NCBI GenBank assembly: GCA_964019055.1
Contig: OZ025219.1
Coordinates: forward strand, 6,862,888-6,926,887
Length of the DNA: 64,000 nt
Origin: Anthopleura xanthogrammica
Taxonomy: Eukaryota; Cnidaria; Anthozoa; Actiniaria; Actiniidae
Direction: 5' to 3'
Shown here: positions 36,473 through 61,810 of the stretch, piece by piece
How the letters are laid out: the number at the start of each line of letters is the position of its first letter
How positions within the stretch are numbered: the stretch's first letter is position 1
Position numbers and translations under genes: made by a program
The notes under the pieces: model-generated
The model's input: only the letters and a program-made list of their open reading frames with translations
Told to the model about the DNA's origin: nothing
Databases searched by the model: none

Positions 36473-37653
36473 GTAAGTTGAACCAATATGTTTTTTTAGC
36501 TCAAAATTATCACTTTCATTTTCAACTTTTTTAATTCACTTGTACGAATTTCCAAGAAATACTCTGAAAATTTATTTTCGTTTTTCCCTTCCTTTCATTG
36601 CAACCTCTATGAAATACCATTCTTGTGTTGTTGTTTTTTCGATTCTTTGTGGTTGCTGATCACACCTAGTCTAATTATGTTGCCCTACAAAGTAAATACT
36701 ATATTGTAGTTATTAAAATCAAAGCGCATCCAAGATAAACGTTTCAATCATCAAACCTTCATTTGTACGTCTGTATTTGCCAACAGTCTGTACACATACA
36801 GAACATTTAACTTTCCTTCCATTAGAGAGACGCAGAGTTACTACCGGTCTGACGAAACACACACAAATTCTACCCAAATCTACATATTTCATCGATATCA
36901 GAATGTATTTTTATAAATATAACCCAAAACCGAAAGGAAGTTTTAAACGCATTTCCTAACAAGAAAATTATAAAGTGATACACATTTTAGTGTCGGTGAG
37001 ATAGCTCGATGAAAGCAATTCCATATATATCTAGAAGCCTATTTGGTCATCCTGCTATAATTTTACCTGTAATTCGTAACTTGTCTTGTTCCCGTACAAA
37101 ATATTGTCTCCCCCTCCTTAAAAAGGAATTCAAAAGAAAATCATAAAAATGCTGAAAATATTATCTAGAAAAAAGAATGATATCTTTGAGTAAGTTACAA
37201 TTTTTTGATTCATGTGTGAAGTGACTTTTTTGTCCATCCACCTGTCCCAATAAGAATAATACTCATTTATAAGTCAAAGTGTGCTTTATCGCTTTGATTT
37301 GTTCTATGCTTCTAGCCTGATATTTTAGAATCTTTTCTTTGTTTGTGTTAATAAAACTTTATCGTTTTCGACTCAGTTCATCTTTAAACTGTTAAGGAAA
37401 ATACTAGTGCGGTCAGTCAAAATTCATTGTCAACTTTAAGGCTGAGAATTAAAAACAGTTAAATTTAAAACGTTCAGTTTCGTTGTACTAGTTATACGTT
37501 AACGACCTTCTGTTCCCTCCCTCTATTTATTGACACGTAAAGAATGGTACGTCCTTGTTGTCGTTCTATTAAATCTGCAAATGGGAATTTAAAATTGTTT
37601 TATGAAAAAAATAAAAGGAAAAAGGGGAAAAAGAAAGGAAAATGATATAAAAT

Positions 37654-37750
37654 TAGACCTTTCCAGGATTCGCTTAAATGATCACGAAGTAATGGTTCCA
37701 AGTCGAAACCATTGTTTCGTGATCATCCAAGCAAATTCGGGAAAGGTCTA
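37654..37750. repeat. Foldback MITE, 97 bp
   Basis: Ends TAGACCTTTCC and GGAAAGGTCTA; inner arms TGATCACGAA and TTCGTGATCA, AATGGTT and AACCATT. Almost the whole element forms one hairpin. Confidence 0.85.
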
Positions 37751-38404
37751 TTCAAAGAATTAATTCCACGGGAAAGAGATTTTAAAAAATGAATAAATAA
37801 ATAAAGGAAAATAGGCCAAATCAAAAAAAGGAAAGAAAACAGGCAAAAGAATTCAAAGAATCAATTCGACAGAGAAGAATGGAAGAGCCCCAAAAAATTT
37901 TTAAAAAAATTAAAAAAAAAAAAAGAAAGAAAGAAAGAAAGAGCCTAGATGAATGTTATTAATCAAGTCAGCTCTCTGCAATTTCCTTGAAATACAATTG
38001 GATTTTTTGGGTATTTTTATGATAGAAAAACTTTTTACACTTTTGAAGATTTTGAGTAACATTTAATATTCCGTAAACAGCTATACTTATTCTAGTCACG
38101 TCTGTATTTTATTTAACTTTTGTGTTTTCTAAATAACTGGTTTCATACATTGGGTGTTTTATTGGAAGTGAAACGCCTAACACGCAAGCTAGCTTTCATT
38201 ATTAACTTTTTGATTTTGTAAAATCTTTCTTGATTTCTTTAATAAAGTCAAGTTGCATATGACATAAAATTTTCGTTGGATTTTTTCTAGAAGAATGATA
38301 GGTGTTGAATTCGATTTCGATTTCAATTAAAATCACGATTGAAAGAACCAAAAACAATTTTGTAGAAACGACCCAAAAAATGTCATGTCATATGCACTTT
38401 ATTT

Positions 38405-38562
38405 ATCCCTAGAAAATCCCTAGAAAAACCCTACAAAATCCCTAGAAAATCCCTAGAAAAACCCTAGAAAATCCCTAGAAAAAACCATAGAAAATCCCTA
38501 GAAAAACCCTAGAAAATCCCTAGAAAAACCCTAGAAAATCCCTAGAAAATCCTCATGTTTTT
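38405..38562. repeat. CCCTAGAAAA tandem array
   Basis: About fourteen units of 10-12 bp alternating between CCCTAGAAAAT and CCCTAGAAAAA, with one CCATAG and one CCCTACAAAAT variant. Repeat units are directly adjacent with no spacers, so this is not CRISPR-like. Confidence 0.9.
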
Positions 38563-39265
38563 TCCTTCCTCAAAGAGTTTTTCATGGTTTCATAATTTTA
38601 CTTGTTTCATTCACTCATGTTATACTAAGTGATTTACTTTCTTTGAAACTCTCTCTAGAGTTCAATCCTTCCTTTCTACGTTCTTTCGTTCGTTCCTTCG
38701 TTCATTCCTTCGTTCATTTTTTCCTTGATTCGTTCATTCGTTCGCTCAACTAATCATCCATCCATTCATCCATCTATTACTCAGACGAACTGAGGACTAA
38801 CGTCCAAAAACATCAGTACAGCTACAAATATTTTACACTTTAATTTCCTTCGTATTCACCTGTTGTATTCAACACACCCACTCTGTCCCAACGTACCGCC
38901 TTTCACTACTGTAGTCATTATTCACCTATTCCTTTGCTTATTTGTTCAATGTACTATTTTTCTAGCTCTAACTCTTTATTTTTCCTACATCTACTTTGTC
39001 TGTTTGTATGTCTTTCTGTCTGTTTTTTTCTTCTTCTTTTTCTTCTTCTTTTAGTCAGAATACTCGGATTCTTGCTTTTTCTCGCATGTATTCTTTTTGA
39101 CTCAAGCTCACTCCCCATTTCATTCATTAGAATTTTTAAATATTAGGAAATCCTATGTGGGTTGAGGTTGTGTGGTTTTCCTTCCTCCGTCAAACTAAAA
39201 GTGTTACCTATATTCGATTTCCTCACTTTTTCTGACGTTTTTCTCATTTGTTACGAACAGACATT

Positions 39266-39502
39266 ATGAAGACTTCCACTTGCACAATTCTTCTAGTCAC
39301 GTGTCTACTTCTCGCTACAACAGTCATCGAAGTCCACTCGATTCATAGGAAGTTTTTCAGATTCGGGAGAAGTTTTCAAAGGAAACACAAGGCTCCGATG
39401 TTCGAAGAAGACGAAACGGACCTCTCCAATAGCCGATGGAAAAACTTGATGAGTTTGGTAAAAGAAGAGTCGACAGGCAACAATGCACAGCAAGATCATT
39501 AG
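39266..39502 (+). CDS. Small secreted peptide precursor with FFRFGR motif (RFamide-like or cationic antimicrobial peptide)
   Basis: 78 codons from ATG 39266; the in-frame start upstream is not ATG. Residues 1 to about 25 are a strong signal peptide ending VIEVHS. Directly after comes a very basic segment IHRKFFRFGRSFQRKHKAPM, then an acidic stretch (FEEDETD) and a neutral tail. FFRF-Gly-Arg preceded by Arg-Lys is how amidated RFamide peptides are encoded: the Gly becomes the amide and the basic residues are cleaved. Cnidarian precursors usually carry several copies, here only one. The charge and aromatic content also fit a linear antimicrobial peptide with acidic propiece. An acceptor (ACGAACAG at 39249-39256) precedes the exon. 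A donor at 39505/39506 and an acceptor at 40660, with AATAAA near 40748 and 40808, suggest a spliced 3' UTR. Confidence 0.65.
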   Translation: MKTSTCTILLVTCLLLATTVIEVHSIHRKFFRFGRSFQRKHKAPMFEEDETDLSNSRWKNLMSLVKEESTGNNAQQDH

Positions 39503-39538
39503 TTGGTAGGTGGCTTGAAATTGAATGTCAGTATTAAC

Positions 39539-39544
39539 TCTTTT

Positions 39545-39620
<76 letters not shown>

Positions 39621-39653
39621 TCCTTCTTTCTTTCTTTCTTTCTTTCGTTTGTT
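39539..39653. repeat. (CTTT)n microsatellite
   Basis: About 28 almost perfect TTTC units with a single TTCC variant near 39622, in the putative 3' UTR intron of the peptide gene. Confidence 0.97.
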
Positions 39654-39879
39654 CGTAGGTTCGCTCTCTCACTCTTTTCTCTTCTTTGTTCTACTCTCTT
39701 TCCTTCTTTTTATTTTTTTCTGTATCAATTGATATTTTTTTTAGCGATTTCGCTCAAAAAATGTTCTTATTTTTAATGAAAGAATCAATGGAAAAAGTCA
39801 GAAACGTAATGTAAATGCCGATTGCCAACACATAATCATCATCACTCCTTAAAATATTTACTTTCACTTTAGATGATTA

Positions 39880-41220
39880 CGAAAAGAAAAGAAAAGAAAA
39901 CTTGAAAGTGTGGTGCAAACTTAGTCTTGTCTCGTTGTGATTACATTTGTAATAAAATGACGTAATTGATTTGCAAACTACTTAAATAATACTAAGTTAC
40001 TAGGGGGCAATTCATGCGCACTCGAAATAGCTCAATCGGCACTTCAAAAACGTACGCGCGTTCGAAAACTTAAGCTCTCAAAAGTTTTGATAAAATGTAA
40101 GCCGCCTTGAATAGGAGCCGTTTTTTAAGTGCTTTATCTTAACATTTCAAAGAGTTCATTCATCACCAGAAGAAATGTTATGGATTGGAAAAACTTAAAC
40201 AATTCATGCTTCATTGTTCTGTAACTTTATTATTTGCTCAAGTACTTTATGAATTTATTTATTTTGTTCTTAAAAAGCAAAAGAGTAACTTTATTATAAG
40301 TGTGGTTTGTAGGGGTTTCTAACTTTATGGAGGCGGAAATAGACGCCCCTTGAAATTTATGAATTCTATTTTCGGCACGTTTTTTGATTATTTTCTGCTA
40401 CTTTTAAATTTTCTCTACTCTTTTTCTGTGGCACTTTTTCTTCATTCGCTCATTCACCCCCTCATCCATCCATTCAATTAAACGAACAATTGCTCATCAA
40501 TCAATAAATTAATGTGGGTTTTTTTCATTCATTTATTCTTTAATTGTGTCTGATTTTTGCTTCTTTCTGGTTCTACTTTCCTCAATCAATTTTCCTTTTT
40601 TTCCTTTTGCCTGCAGTTATTCCAAATATTCTCTTGACAATATTACTTTTTTTCTTTTAGAAAATTAGAGAACAAGCCACTCAATAATGGAAAGACAACA
40701 AAACATCAAAGAACTGCGACTTCCAAAATAATACCGAAATATGTCCAAACAATAAACTATTAAAAATTTACCAAAACAGATTCTTAATATGTATTATAGA
40801 TGATAAATTAATAAACATTACGTCATACCACTTCAGAAAATATACTTCAAGTCATTTACTTTCAAGTGTTAAGCTCCAAGATCAATTGTAACTCCCAAGC
40901 GAAAGGGAAATAAAATTTAACATTGAATTTAATTAACCGACCAAAAGCCATACATTTTGGTAAAGATTATTATATTGCAAATTGAATAGTGTCTTAGTAA
41001 AACGAACGAAATTATATCATTTAAATTAAATAAATTTCTTCCTGCAATAGCGTGTATAATATAAGCAAAGGTGGTTGAATGCGAACGAAAATAAAATGGT
41101 CATGGCAAAATGTTTGATTCTTTCATTAATTTTTCCAAATTTTTCTCGGTTTTCATATCCCCTAATAAAATTTACAATAACTTTACTAGGCTTAGTTCCA
41201 GTCGTGAGGGTGTAATTTGT
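39880..41220. other. Putative 3' UTR exon of the peptide gene and AT-rich spacer
   Basis: TTTCTTTTAG acceptor at 40651-40660; AATAAA at about 40748 and 40808. No coding frame was supported. The minus-strand frame at 41026-41361 arises partly from the palindrome at 41256-41320. Confidence 0.35.
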
Positions 41221-41227
41221 ACCAAGC

Positions 41228-41345
41228 CTCCCCACGCAGCCGTCATTAGTTTTGTTCCCAGATCCTCCCGGGCCCTCTCCACTAACGGCGTTAGTGGAGA
41301 GGGCCCGGGAGGATCTGGGACCGAAATTGATGACGGCTGCGAAGG
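41228..41345. repeat. GC-rich foldback element with 65-bp perfect palindrome
   Basis: 41256-41287 and 41289-41320 are perfect reverse complements around a single G at 41288. The arm includes GATCCTCCCGGGCCCTCTCC. Imperfect outer arms continue to CGCAGCCGTCAT (41235) and its complement ATGACGGCTGCG (41330). Strikingly GC-rich against its surroundings. Confidence 0.9.
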
Positions 41346-42007
41346 AGACTACCCCACTCACGGCTGGGCTGTATTAAAATGAAAAATCATGCAAATCAAA
41401 GATGTATTGTCTAATTGCAGCTATTTTGTAGTAGATATCACTAAAGCAGAACATTGGAAAGAAAAGCAAACACTTAGTTATTTGGCAAATACTTGATAAC
41501 TAAATATTTTTATGCGCCATTCTGGATAGTCTACCAGAATATTAGCCAATCAGAATCGTGCTACTCAATTCTGAGTGGCAAGTTTTTGATTGGCTAGAAT
41601 AACAATCCCAAACGCATGCCGTGAGTGGGGAGAGGATCGGAGGCACACCGAAACCACCACGGATAGTAATCGAGCCTATGATTCTACTAGTTAAAGAAAT
41701 AACTGTTTAAAATCCAGGCCAACCAAGAATCCATGAAACCCTTGAAAAGAAAAAAATGAACAGAATAGAATAGAAAAGAAATGAATAAAAAAGGAAAGAG
41801 ATAAAAAGAAAAGAAAAGAACCCGAAAGAGAAGAGAAGGTTATAAAAGGAAAGGTCGAGGAAAAGATAAGAAGGAAAATTTAAAAATAATGACCGTATGA
41901 AAAAATATAGAAACCATGAAAAAAACAAATAAAAACAAAAATAAATTAACCAAGGCCAAAGTTTGAGAATAAATGAAAAACTAATTGAAATTTTAATAAA
42001 TAAATAA

Positions 42008-42275
42008 AAACGAAAAAGAAAAAGAAAAAGAAAAAGAAAAAGAAAAAGAAAAAGAAAAAGAAAAAGAAAAAGAAAAAGAAAAAGAAAAAGAAAAAGAAAA
42101 AGAAAAAGAAAAAGAAAAAGAAAAAGAAAAAGAAAAAGAAAAAGAAAAAGAAAAAGAAAAAGAAAAAGAAAAAGAAAAAGAAAAAGAAAAAGAAAAAGAA
42201 AAAGAAAAAGAAAAAGAAAAAGAAAAAGAAAAAGAAAAAGAAAAAGAAAAAGAAAAAGAATAAGAAAAAGAATAA
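42008..42275. repeat. (AAAAAG)n hexanucleotide microsatellite
   Basis: About 43 nearly perfect hexamers, with variants only at the ends (AATAAG near 42258). All three minus-strand frames read through as Phe/Leu/Ser-rich products; these are repeat artefacts. Confidence 0.97.
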
Positions 42276-42718
42276 TAAACAAAAAATAGAAAAATAAGAT
42301 AACACTGAATGATAATGGCATTTTCCAGTTCAAAACGCACAGTGGGTTCCCTGTGCGCTGGCTTGGCACCTTTGCCATTTTTGGCACCTTTGCCAAACTA
42401 AAAAATATCAGCTCGTTGGAAAATCACGTCGCAACTGCTTAAAAGTACATACATTTGAATTGAAAATGTTTAGCAAATATAAAAATTACTTGTTAAAGTA
42501 AAATTTTATGCCTTAAAAATGTTAAAAGTGCAAACTATGACCGTTCTTAGGCATTGACTTCAGGAATGCAATATGGCTGACACAAATGAACTCTTCACTG
42601 AATAAGCTTTTTAACTCTTGCCAATGGATTCTTAGTTGTCCAGGTAATTATATTCAAAATTATATTCATGCTCTAATCTCTGAGAAATTTTGTATTTAGT
42701 TTTTCTCTCGTAATCTTT

Positions 42719-42791
42719 AGTTTAAAACGATTGAATCCAAGTGGAAGTCAGGACGAGGCGGGCGAAGGGGACTCGACTACGGCAGCTATAG
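42719..42791 (+). CDS. Possible isolated coding exon
   Basis: Flanked by a good acceptor (TTTTTCTCTCGTAATCTTTAG) and a strong donor (CTATAG|GTGAGTGC). Frame 1 is open and encodes a basic Gly/Arg-rich peptide (KWKSGRGGRRGLDYGSYR). No neighbouring exon was found to join it to; the peptide gene at 39266 is the nearest gene on this strand. Codon use and composition differ from the AT-rich surroundings. Confidence 0.25.
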
Positions 42792-43284
42792 GTGAGTGCT
42801 TGTTTATGAATTGGATTTTTCTTTCAAGCCAAGTACAACGTTAAAGAAATGTTATTATGCCCTAACTGATGAGCTTTATGGAATTATTTTAATTTAGAGA
42901 ATTATAATTATTCATGAATCAAATAGATAAAACCACTTCGATTCGTTGGAAGACTTTAGATTGGTTTTTCCAAACCTTGAGGTTGACTTCGCACCGCACG
43001 AAAAATTGCTTACTTACTTGATGTAATTTGCTATTTGCATTCCACTTTGACATAAGTTTCCTCTCCTTTAGTGTTCTTTAATAGTATGTAAAATTGCAGA
43101 CTTCTTGAATCTTTGCTCGAAGTAAATCTCAGCCGATATGTGTCGTATTGCGTGACAGATCTCTTAAGTCACGAACGTTCCATGGGCCTCCCCTAGCCTG
43201 GGAACTAACATGCTATTCTTGTGTTGATAGATATCATTCTAAAGAGTCTCCCTATACTGTGCTCAGAAAACAACAGACATTTTT

Positions 43285-43485
43285 GATATTACTGCGATTC
43301 TCAATATTCTGCAAACTTGGTAGTTGCGAGTTTCCCGTTGGAATTTAGTTTTGTCGCTGCCGCCAGTCAAAAATATAAAATGTACCGACTGATTAGTTTT
43401 GATTGACGGCAGCAAAAACCCAATTTCACAACAAGCCGATGAAATGTCTGAGTTCGCAGAATATTGAGAATCGCAGTAACTCAAG
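43285..43485. repeat. Foldback MITE with 24-bp perfect arms
   Basis: TTACTGCGATTCTCAATATT (from 43289) and its complement at 43456-43479 match perfectly over 24 bp. A second inner pair (TTTTGTCGCTGCCGCCAGTC and GATTGACGGCAGCAAAAAC) sits at about 43349 and 43401. Confidence 0.85.
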
Positions 43486-44406
43486 ACCAACAAAAATATA
43501 TTGAAAAAGCATGTTCCTATGTTTTATAAAAATAGTTTTGGTTACAGCAGCATAACAATGATGGGGGGGGGGGGGGGGGGGGATGGGGAGAAGGATGGAT
43601 ATGCGAACTAATTAGTTCAGTATCGGATTAAAGAATGTAGTTTAAGGAAACCATGGAATCGTTATTTTTCCCAAATTGTTTCTTCTTGGCCTTTCAGTGT
43701 TTGTCCATCCCTAATACCCTTCCCTTCCCTTCCCTTCTCACTCCCCTCTCGGCCCTTGTATGTTTCCTTTTCCCTTCTGGCTATCTGGCTATATTTAACC
43801 TCCTTTTCTTTTTGGCCCCACCATGTTATCCTTTTTCTCAGTTTAGTTTAGATTTTTTGCTTTAATTTTCTTTCGTTTTGTTTTGTTTCTTTTTGCTTTG
43901 TTTTGTATGTTCGTTTGCTTGCTTCGAGGTCCACCCGTTAATTACCCCAAACTACACACAACTCCACCGGAGTGCTTTAAGTTTCGCTGCCAAATGTATA
44001 GCCATATATATTCAATCGTTTCCATAGAAAGGTCTGTACGACCTAACATTTGTTCCAAAATTTAGCAAACTTTTGTCAATGGTGGGACCATTAATCATGG
44101 TTGGGTCAAAATGTTGGCTTTTCGACCGGGGGAGGGGGGGGGGGTAATAGGGGTGGTTCAGTGATGGGAGTGATCCGATGGGATCCGAAGACCCTGACCC
44201 TATTTAAGACAATAATTCATTATATGATTATCAATGAAATACCTATATTTCTCTATTTCAAAAATTTGATATTTTTACATGTGAAAATAACATGTTATTT
44301 TCACATGTGAAGATATCATCACTATGGTAACATACTTCTTATAGCAGAAAAAAAAGCTCAAAAAAGCTTTATTTTCTTTTTCATTGATAATTATATAATA
44401 AAAAGA
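43486..44406. other. Low-complexity intergenic DNA with poly-G run
   Basis: Poly-G at 43563-43582, C/T-rich low-complexity stretches at 43710-43900, and a second G-rich run at 44129-44144. A poly-C counterpart at 44879-44894 may be the far end of the same family P element. No gene seen. Confidence 0.5.
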
Positions 44407-44543
44407 ATATTACATGGGCGCTTGGAGATACAAATTTTATCTTCTCGTGTTGAAAATCTCTAACTCGCTCGCTGCGCTCACTTGTGAGAGAACGTTTCAA
44501 CACTCGAAGATAAAATTTGTATCTCCGCGTACCCATGTAATAT
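44407..44543. repeat. Foldback MITE
   Basis: Ends ATATTACATGGG and CCCATGTAATAT; long arms around GGAGATACAAATTTTATCTT and its complement. The loop holds CTCGCTCGCTGCGCTCAC. Confidence 0.9.
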
Positions 44544-44869
44544 CCTTTATATATTTGAAAAACATGCCCTGTTTAAGACACAACACTGTACCTTATAACC
44601 ATATCTGAGACTCAAGAGAAATTATATAACCTGAATACGCCGGCATAGTTGAAAGTCACGTGGCAAGAGCTTTTTGGCGGCGAAAAGAACTAGTTTCGAA
44701 AAAAAGTTAGAATTAAATGCCCTATCTAAGACTTGAAAACATTAGTACCCCTAACTTATCCAATGATGAACCTATTCAAGAAAATATCATGGAAATTGTA
44801 TACCCTGTCTAAGACCAAAATTCGAAAAACCATACCCTATCCAGCGGAACATTCCCGTATAGGCTATAT

Positions 44870-44945
44870 ATGGGAGTGCCCCCCCCCCCCCCCCGGGCTT
44901 TTCGATTTTTGGGTTAAATGTTGGGGCCGTATGTGAGGGCCTTTA
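44870..44945. repeat. Family P-like end with poly-C run
   Basis: TATGGGAGTG followed by C at 44879-44894 and GGGCTTTTCGAT. The same GGGAGT-plus-C-run end occurs at 13070 and 17997. The other end is probably the G-rich stretch near 44125 (TTTTCGACCGGGGGA). Confidence 0.45.
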
Positions 44946-45263
44946 GGCTTTCTTTAACTGATCAGATATTGGAAAGACAAATTACAAACATGAGGTAGTT
45001 ATGTATACGTAGTAGTAGGCATATGAAGCATTGCGAAATACTTTGAATTCGGACGCACCAACAAAAAGTCATTCTATCCATTTTGACCTTGATGGGCCCA
45101 ATGGAATCGATCAGATACTGGTTCCTTAATATACCACAGTCCTATTTTAGTTCTTTAATCCTTGTATCTAATGCATTTCCTAAAGTATAGATTGAGGATT
45201 AAAATTAATGTAGTATAGCAACAGTTTTGCGGGTTAGCACTGATCTTGACGAGAATGAGATAA

Positions 45264-45383
45264 TTTAAGCATAGCCTGAGAAAACAGACGTCGTTTCGCT
45301 CCTCATCCCCCCGCGAAAGTTAGTTTCTCGGGGGCATTATATTCGAAGCGAAACGGCGTCTGTTTTCTCAGGCTAGTTTAAGC
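45264..45383. repeat. Foldback MITE (TAGCCTGAGAAAACAGACG type)
   Basis: Left arm TTTAAGC-A-TAGCCTGAGAAAACAGACG and right arm its complement, ending CTAGTTTAAGC. Arms extend about 36 bp with few mismatches and a GC-rich loop. Confidence 0.9.
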
Positions 45384-46967
45384 TTCAATTAAGATCAGAA
45401 TGGAGTTCCACGAGTGTACATCTACACCAGCGAGAACTGTTTCTGCACACACAAAAACCCGGACTTCTGCAGACTTCTCTTAACCCAAGACGTTGACACT
45501 GAATCATAAATGAGCGGCGCTAAATTAAGTTAGAGAAAGGAAAATTTTATTATATTGTTAGATATATTCTAAGTATACTTTCTGTACTAAATAAAGATAC
45601 TGAAGGTGCACAGGAAGGACAAATATTATACTTTTTCAATAATCTACGGATATGGAGGAAAAAAATATTAATTCAGGTCGAATAGGAAGGCTTATAGAGG
45701 TTTCATAAGAACTTTTGTTTTAGGCTTAGTAAATTTAAATATCACTTCTAGGTTTCTTGGCGCTGGATATTTTGGAAGCGATTGTATAAAATGGGATTGT
45801 ATAAAATTTGAGCAATATATGATGGACTTTGTGAAGGCAGGGTGACAGTGAATGCCAAAGGTAAAGTAAAAGAGATTTTTTTAAATGTTCTATTTTGTTC
45901 TTGCGCATCGTTACAGGGGTACTTTTGCTAATCCACCAAAAAAGTGTTTCTCGTGTGCTTTCGCAAAAGTAAGACATCCTGAGACATGAATAACCGGAAA
46001 AATCTCTTTTCTCGTCGGTCCCGAGTAAATGTTAATCAATAATTAATCGATAATGTATAGTGATTACTAGTTTGGGACTGCGTTAGTTTGTTGAACAGGC
46101 CTTTTTATCAATTCGAAAGTCATCTTAAGGAGGCTAGAAAGAGTTTTTGAACTTGCATATAGACTAACAAAAATGACCCTGAAAAACTTTATATGGCTAA
46201 TATTTGACCGTAAGTTGACCCAGAAGACGAAAGACCATAAAGTAAAGGTTAGGATGAAAAGAAAAATATGACGTAACACGTTGCTATGACAACGATAGAG
46301 CACTTCAAATGTGTGCAAAGTTTTTCATTTAAAAAGTCATAACTCAAAAACGCACGCTGAAAATCGTTTAAAATTGGCATGTTTGAACTTCATGATCCAA
46401 TCTTTGATTAGACCGAAAAAGAAAAAATCCTGTAATGAGGAATTCTCAAAAATCAATGAAGTTTATTTTAGGACGTTCCCCATTACAGAATTTTTTTTCT
46501 TTTTTTCTTATCACTTACGAACCATTAAATAAAAGCCACATGCAAAGTTTTGAAAATGTTTACCGTCCAGTTTTTTAGTTATCTTAGTTTAAGTATGATT
46601 TCAAATGATTCAGTGCTACGTCATTTAAGAGCGCGCGCGCTCGTTCAAGGAAATCCATTTCGAGCCTCCTTAAGTTATGGGATGCCAAGGGGGCAAACGT
46701 GGATATATTTATGAAGCATAGAGTGGCAAGGTTACTTTCTCAAATAATTTTACGTTTTGGTGTTTCACATATCTCTCCAACTACCAGAAAAAATTCAATT
46801 AGTTTTTTGATGTGTTTCTCAGTGGATAACCTTAAATTATATAAAAAGACACCTTGACAGCTGTGATACTATAAATTTTCCAATAATTGCCCCTTAACAT
46901 CCCATAATGTCTTATTTGAACAACAGAATTCAAGAGAATAAAAACAGGCGCGGATCCAGTCCATACC
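45384..46967. other. Intergenic region, no gene supported
   Basis: Overlapping short frames at 45735-45977, 46067-46318 and 46311-46532 have no start context, domain or splice partners. A GTTGCTATGACAAC X-box-like word occurs at about 46281; its significance is unknown. Confidence 0.45.
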
Positions 46968-47140
46968 TATAAGCCAGTTCAAAGTTTAAGAATCATTTTC
47001 AGTGCGCATGCGATTTTATCCCGAATTTCTTACCTTCTTTTGTTTAATTAAAAAAAAAGGTTTAAACAAAAGAAGGTGAGAAATTCGGGATAAAATCGCA
47101 TGCGCACTGAAAACGATTCTAAACTTTAAACTGGCTTATA
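46968..47140. repeat. Foldback MITE j
   Basis: Left arm from TATAAGCCAGTTCAAAGTTT through GTGCGCATGCGATTTTATCC and AATTTCT; the right arm is its complement, ending CTGGCTTATA. The loop is A/T-rich. Confidence 0.9.
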
Positions 47141-47399
47141 GACGCATCAAGAGTTCCGCGCTGCTGCTCAATACGCATGCTCAGGGGATTAAAAAGTGGG
47201 ATGATATTTTGTATAATATGCACTTTTTCGGTATATTTGATTCAGAATTCGCTTAACGGTACGCGGCCTTGAATATTTAGTGAAAATTGTACTTGACAAG
47301 AAAGATACAACTAAAATATAGCATATTTTACAAATTTTATCCCACTTTATAATCCCCTGAGCATGCGCTTAGAGCAGTAGCGCGGAACTCTTGATGCGT
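47141..47399. repeat. Foldback MITE k, abutting MITE j, with TATA flanks
   Basis: Left arm GACGCATCAAGAGTTCCGCG ... CTCAGGGGATTA...AAGTGGGAT; right arm ATCCCACTTTATAATCCCCTG ... CGCGGAACTCTTGATGCGT. TATA at 47137-47140 and 47401-47404 looks like a target duplication, placing k exactly at the end of j. Confidence 0.85.
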
Positions 47400-48225
47400 G
47401 TATAACGACACCGTTTTCCAGGGTCGTAGTTTCGATCCATTCTAGCTTCCAATTTCCAGTAACTTTTTCCTGGAAATCTCAGAGCTCCCAGTTTCCCTTT
47501 TGTTAGCCTTTATTACACTTAGTTATGTTATAAAAAGACAACTGAATCAGTTTAGAATATTTCATCTTTTAATGATAATTTACATTTCCTTAATGCTTAT
47601 GTAACTCTAGTATGTTGTTATATACATACACACACTAAAACGTGTCAAGTAATCCCTCCCATGCGATTTTATGTCATGAAATGGAAAATGTTAAAAATAT
47701 TTCTGAAGTTTCCAAAAATAACCTTGATTTGTGTGATTTTCCATCCCTTCTTGAAAGACATTTTGGAAAGTATACGAACATTTATCCGTTGAATTTTGAC
47801 AAATTGAAGGCTTGTTTACTCTTATCACCCGCATTTTTAGATTAGTATTTTTCGCGGAGAAAATATTTGTTTCCCAAGGAAAAACTGCTGACAACCAACA
47901 CCAAAAATAACATCCAATTTGAAAGTTTTTATCCTTCATGGTGCAAAACTTTAAATATGTTTTTCTTTTTTAGATAGATCTTTAATTTTCGTGAGCTTAC
48001 TAAGCAGAAACCTTAAACGGAGTTTGAGATAAAATGTCGTCTAAAAGCTTAATGCGGTGGGAGGCTAAGATTACAATCCTTAACGAACGGACCATGGGGA
48101 AACACCGTAAACAGCATTAACCATCTTTGTAAACTGAAATGACAGTCAAAACAAGGGTTTGTTCATAGGACTCGGGAGTTTCATAACGACTTTTTAAATG
48201 GGGATCATCTTTTCAGGACTTTAAT
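47400..48225. other. Intergenic region downstream of the minicollagen-like gene
   Basis: No gene called. The probable poly(A) signal of the minus-strand gene is ATTAAA, within 20 bases of its stop codon (about 48219-48228). A plus-strand frame at 47642-47845 has no recognisable features. Confidence 0.45.

Positions 48226-61810
<13,585 letters not shown>

Larger units (their letters stand above)
36473..39256. other. Putative 5' UTR intron: MITE, CCCTAGAAAA array, poly-T tracts
   Basis: Contains the foldback MITE 37654-37750 and the CCCTAGAAAA array 38405-38562 (both separate entries). It also holds CGTT/CATT-rich low-complexity DNA at 38680-38790 and a CTT tract near 39025-39055. No coding exon was supported. 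Confidence 0.45.

Noticed and set aside
38405..38562. CRISPR-like array
   Set aside because: Units of 10-12 bp without unique spacers; an ordinary short tandem repeat in a eukaryote.
41707..42396. Phe/Leu-rich frames of 115-229 residues on the minus strand
   Set aside because: They arise from the AAAAAG hexamer repeat; flanking parts have no features.
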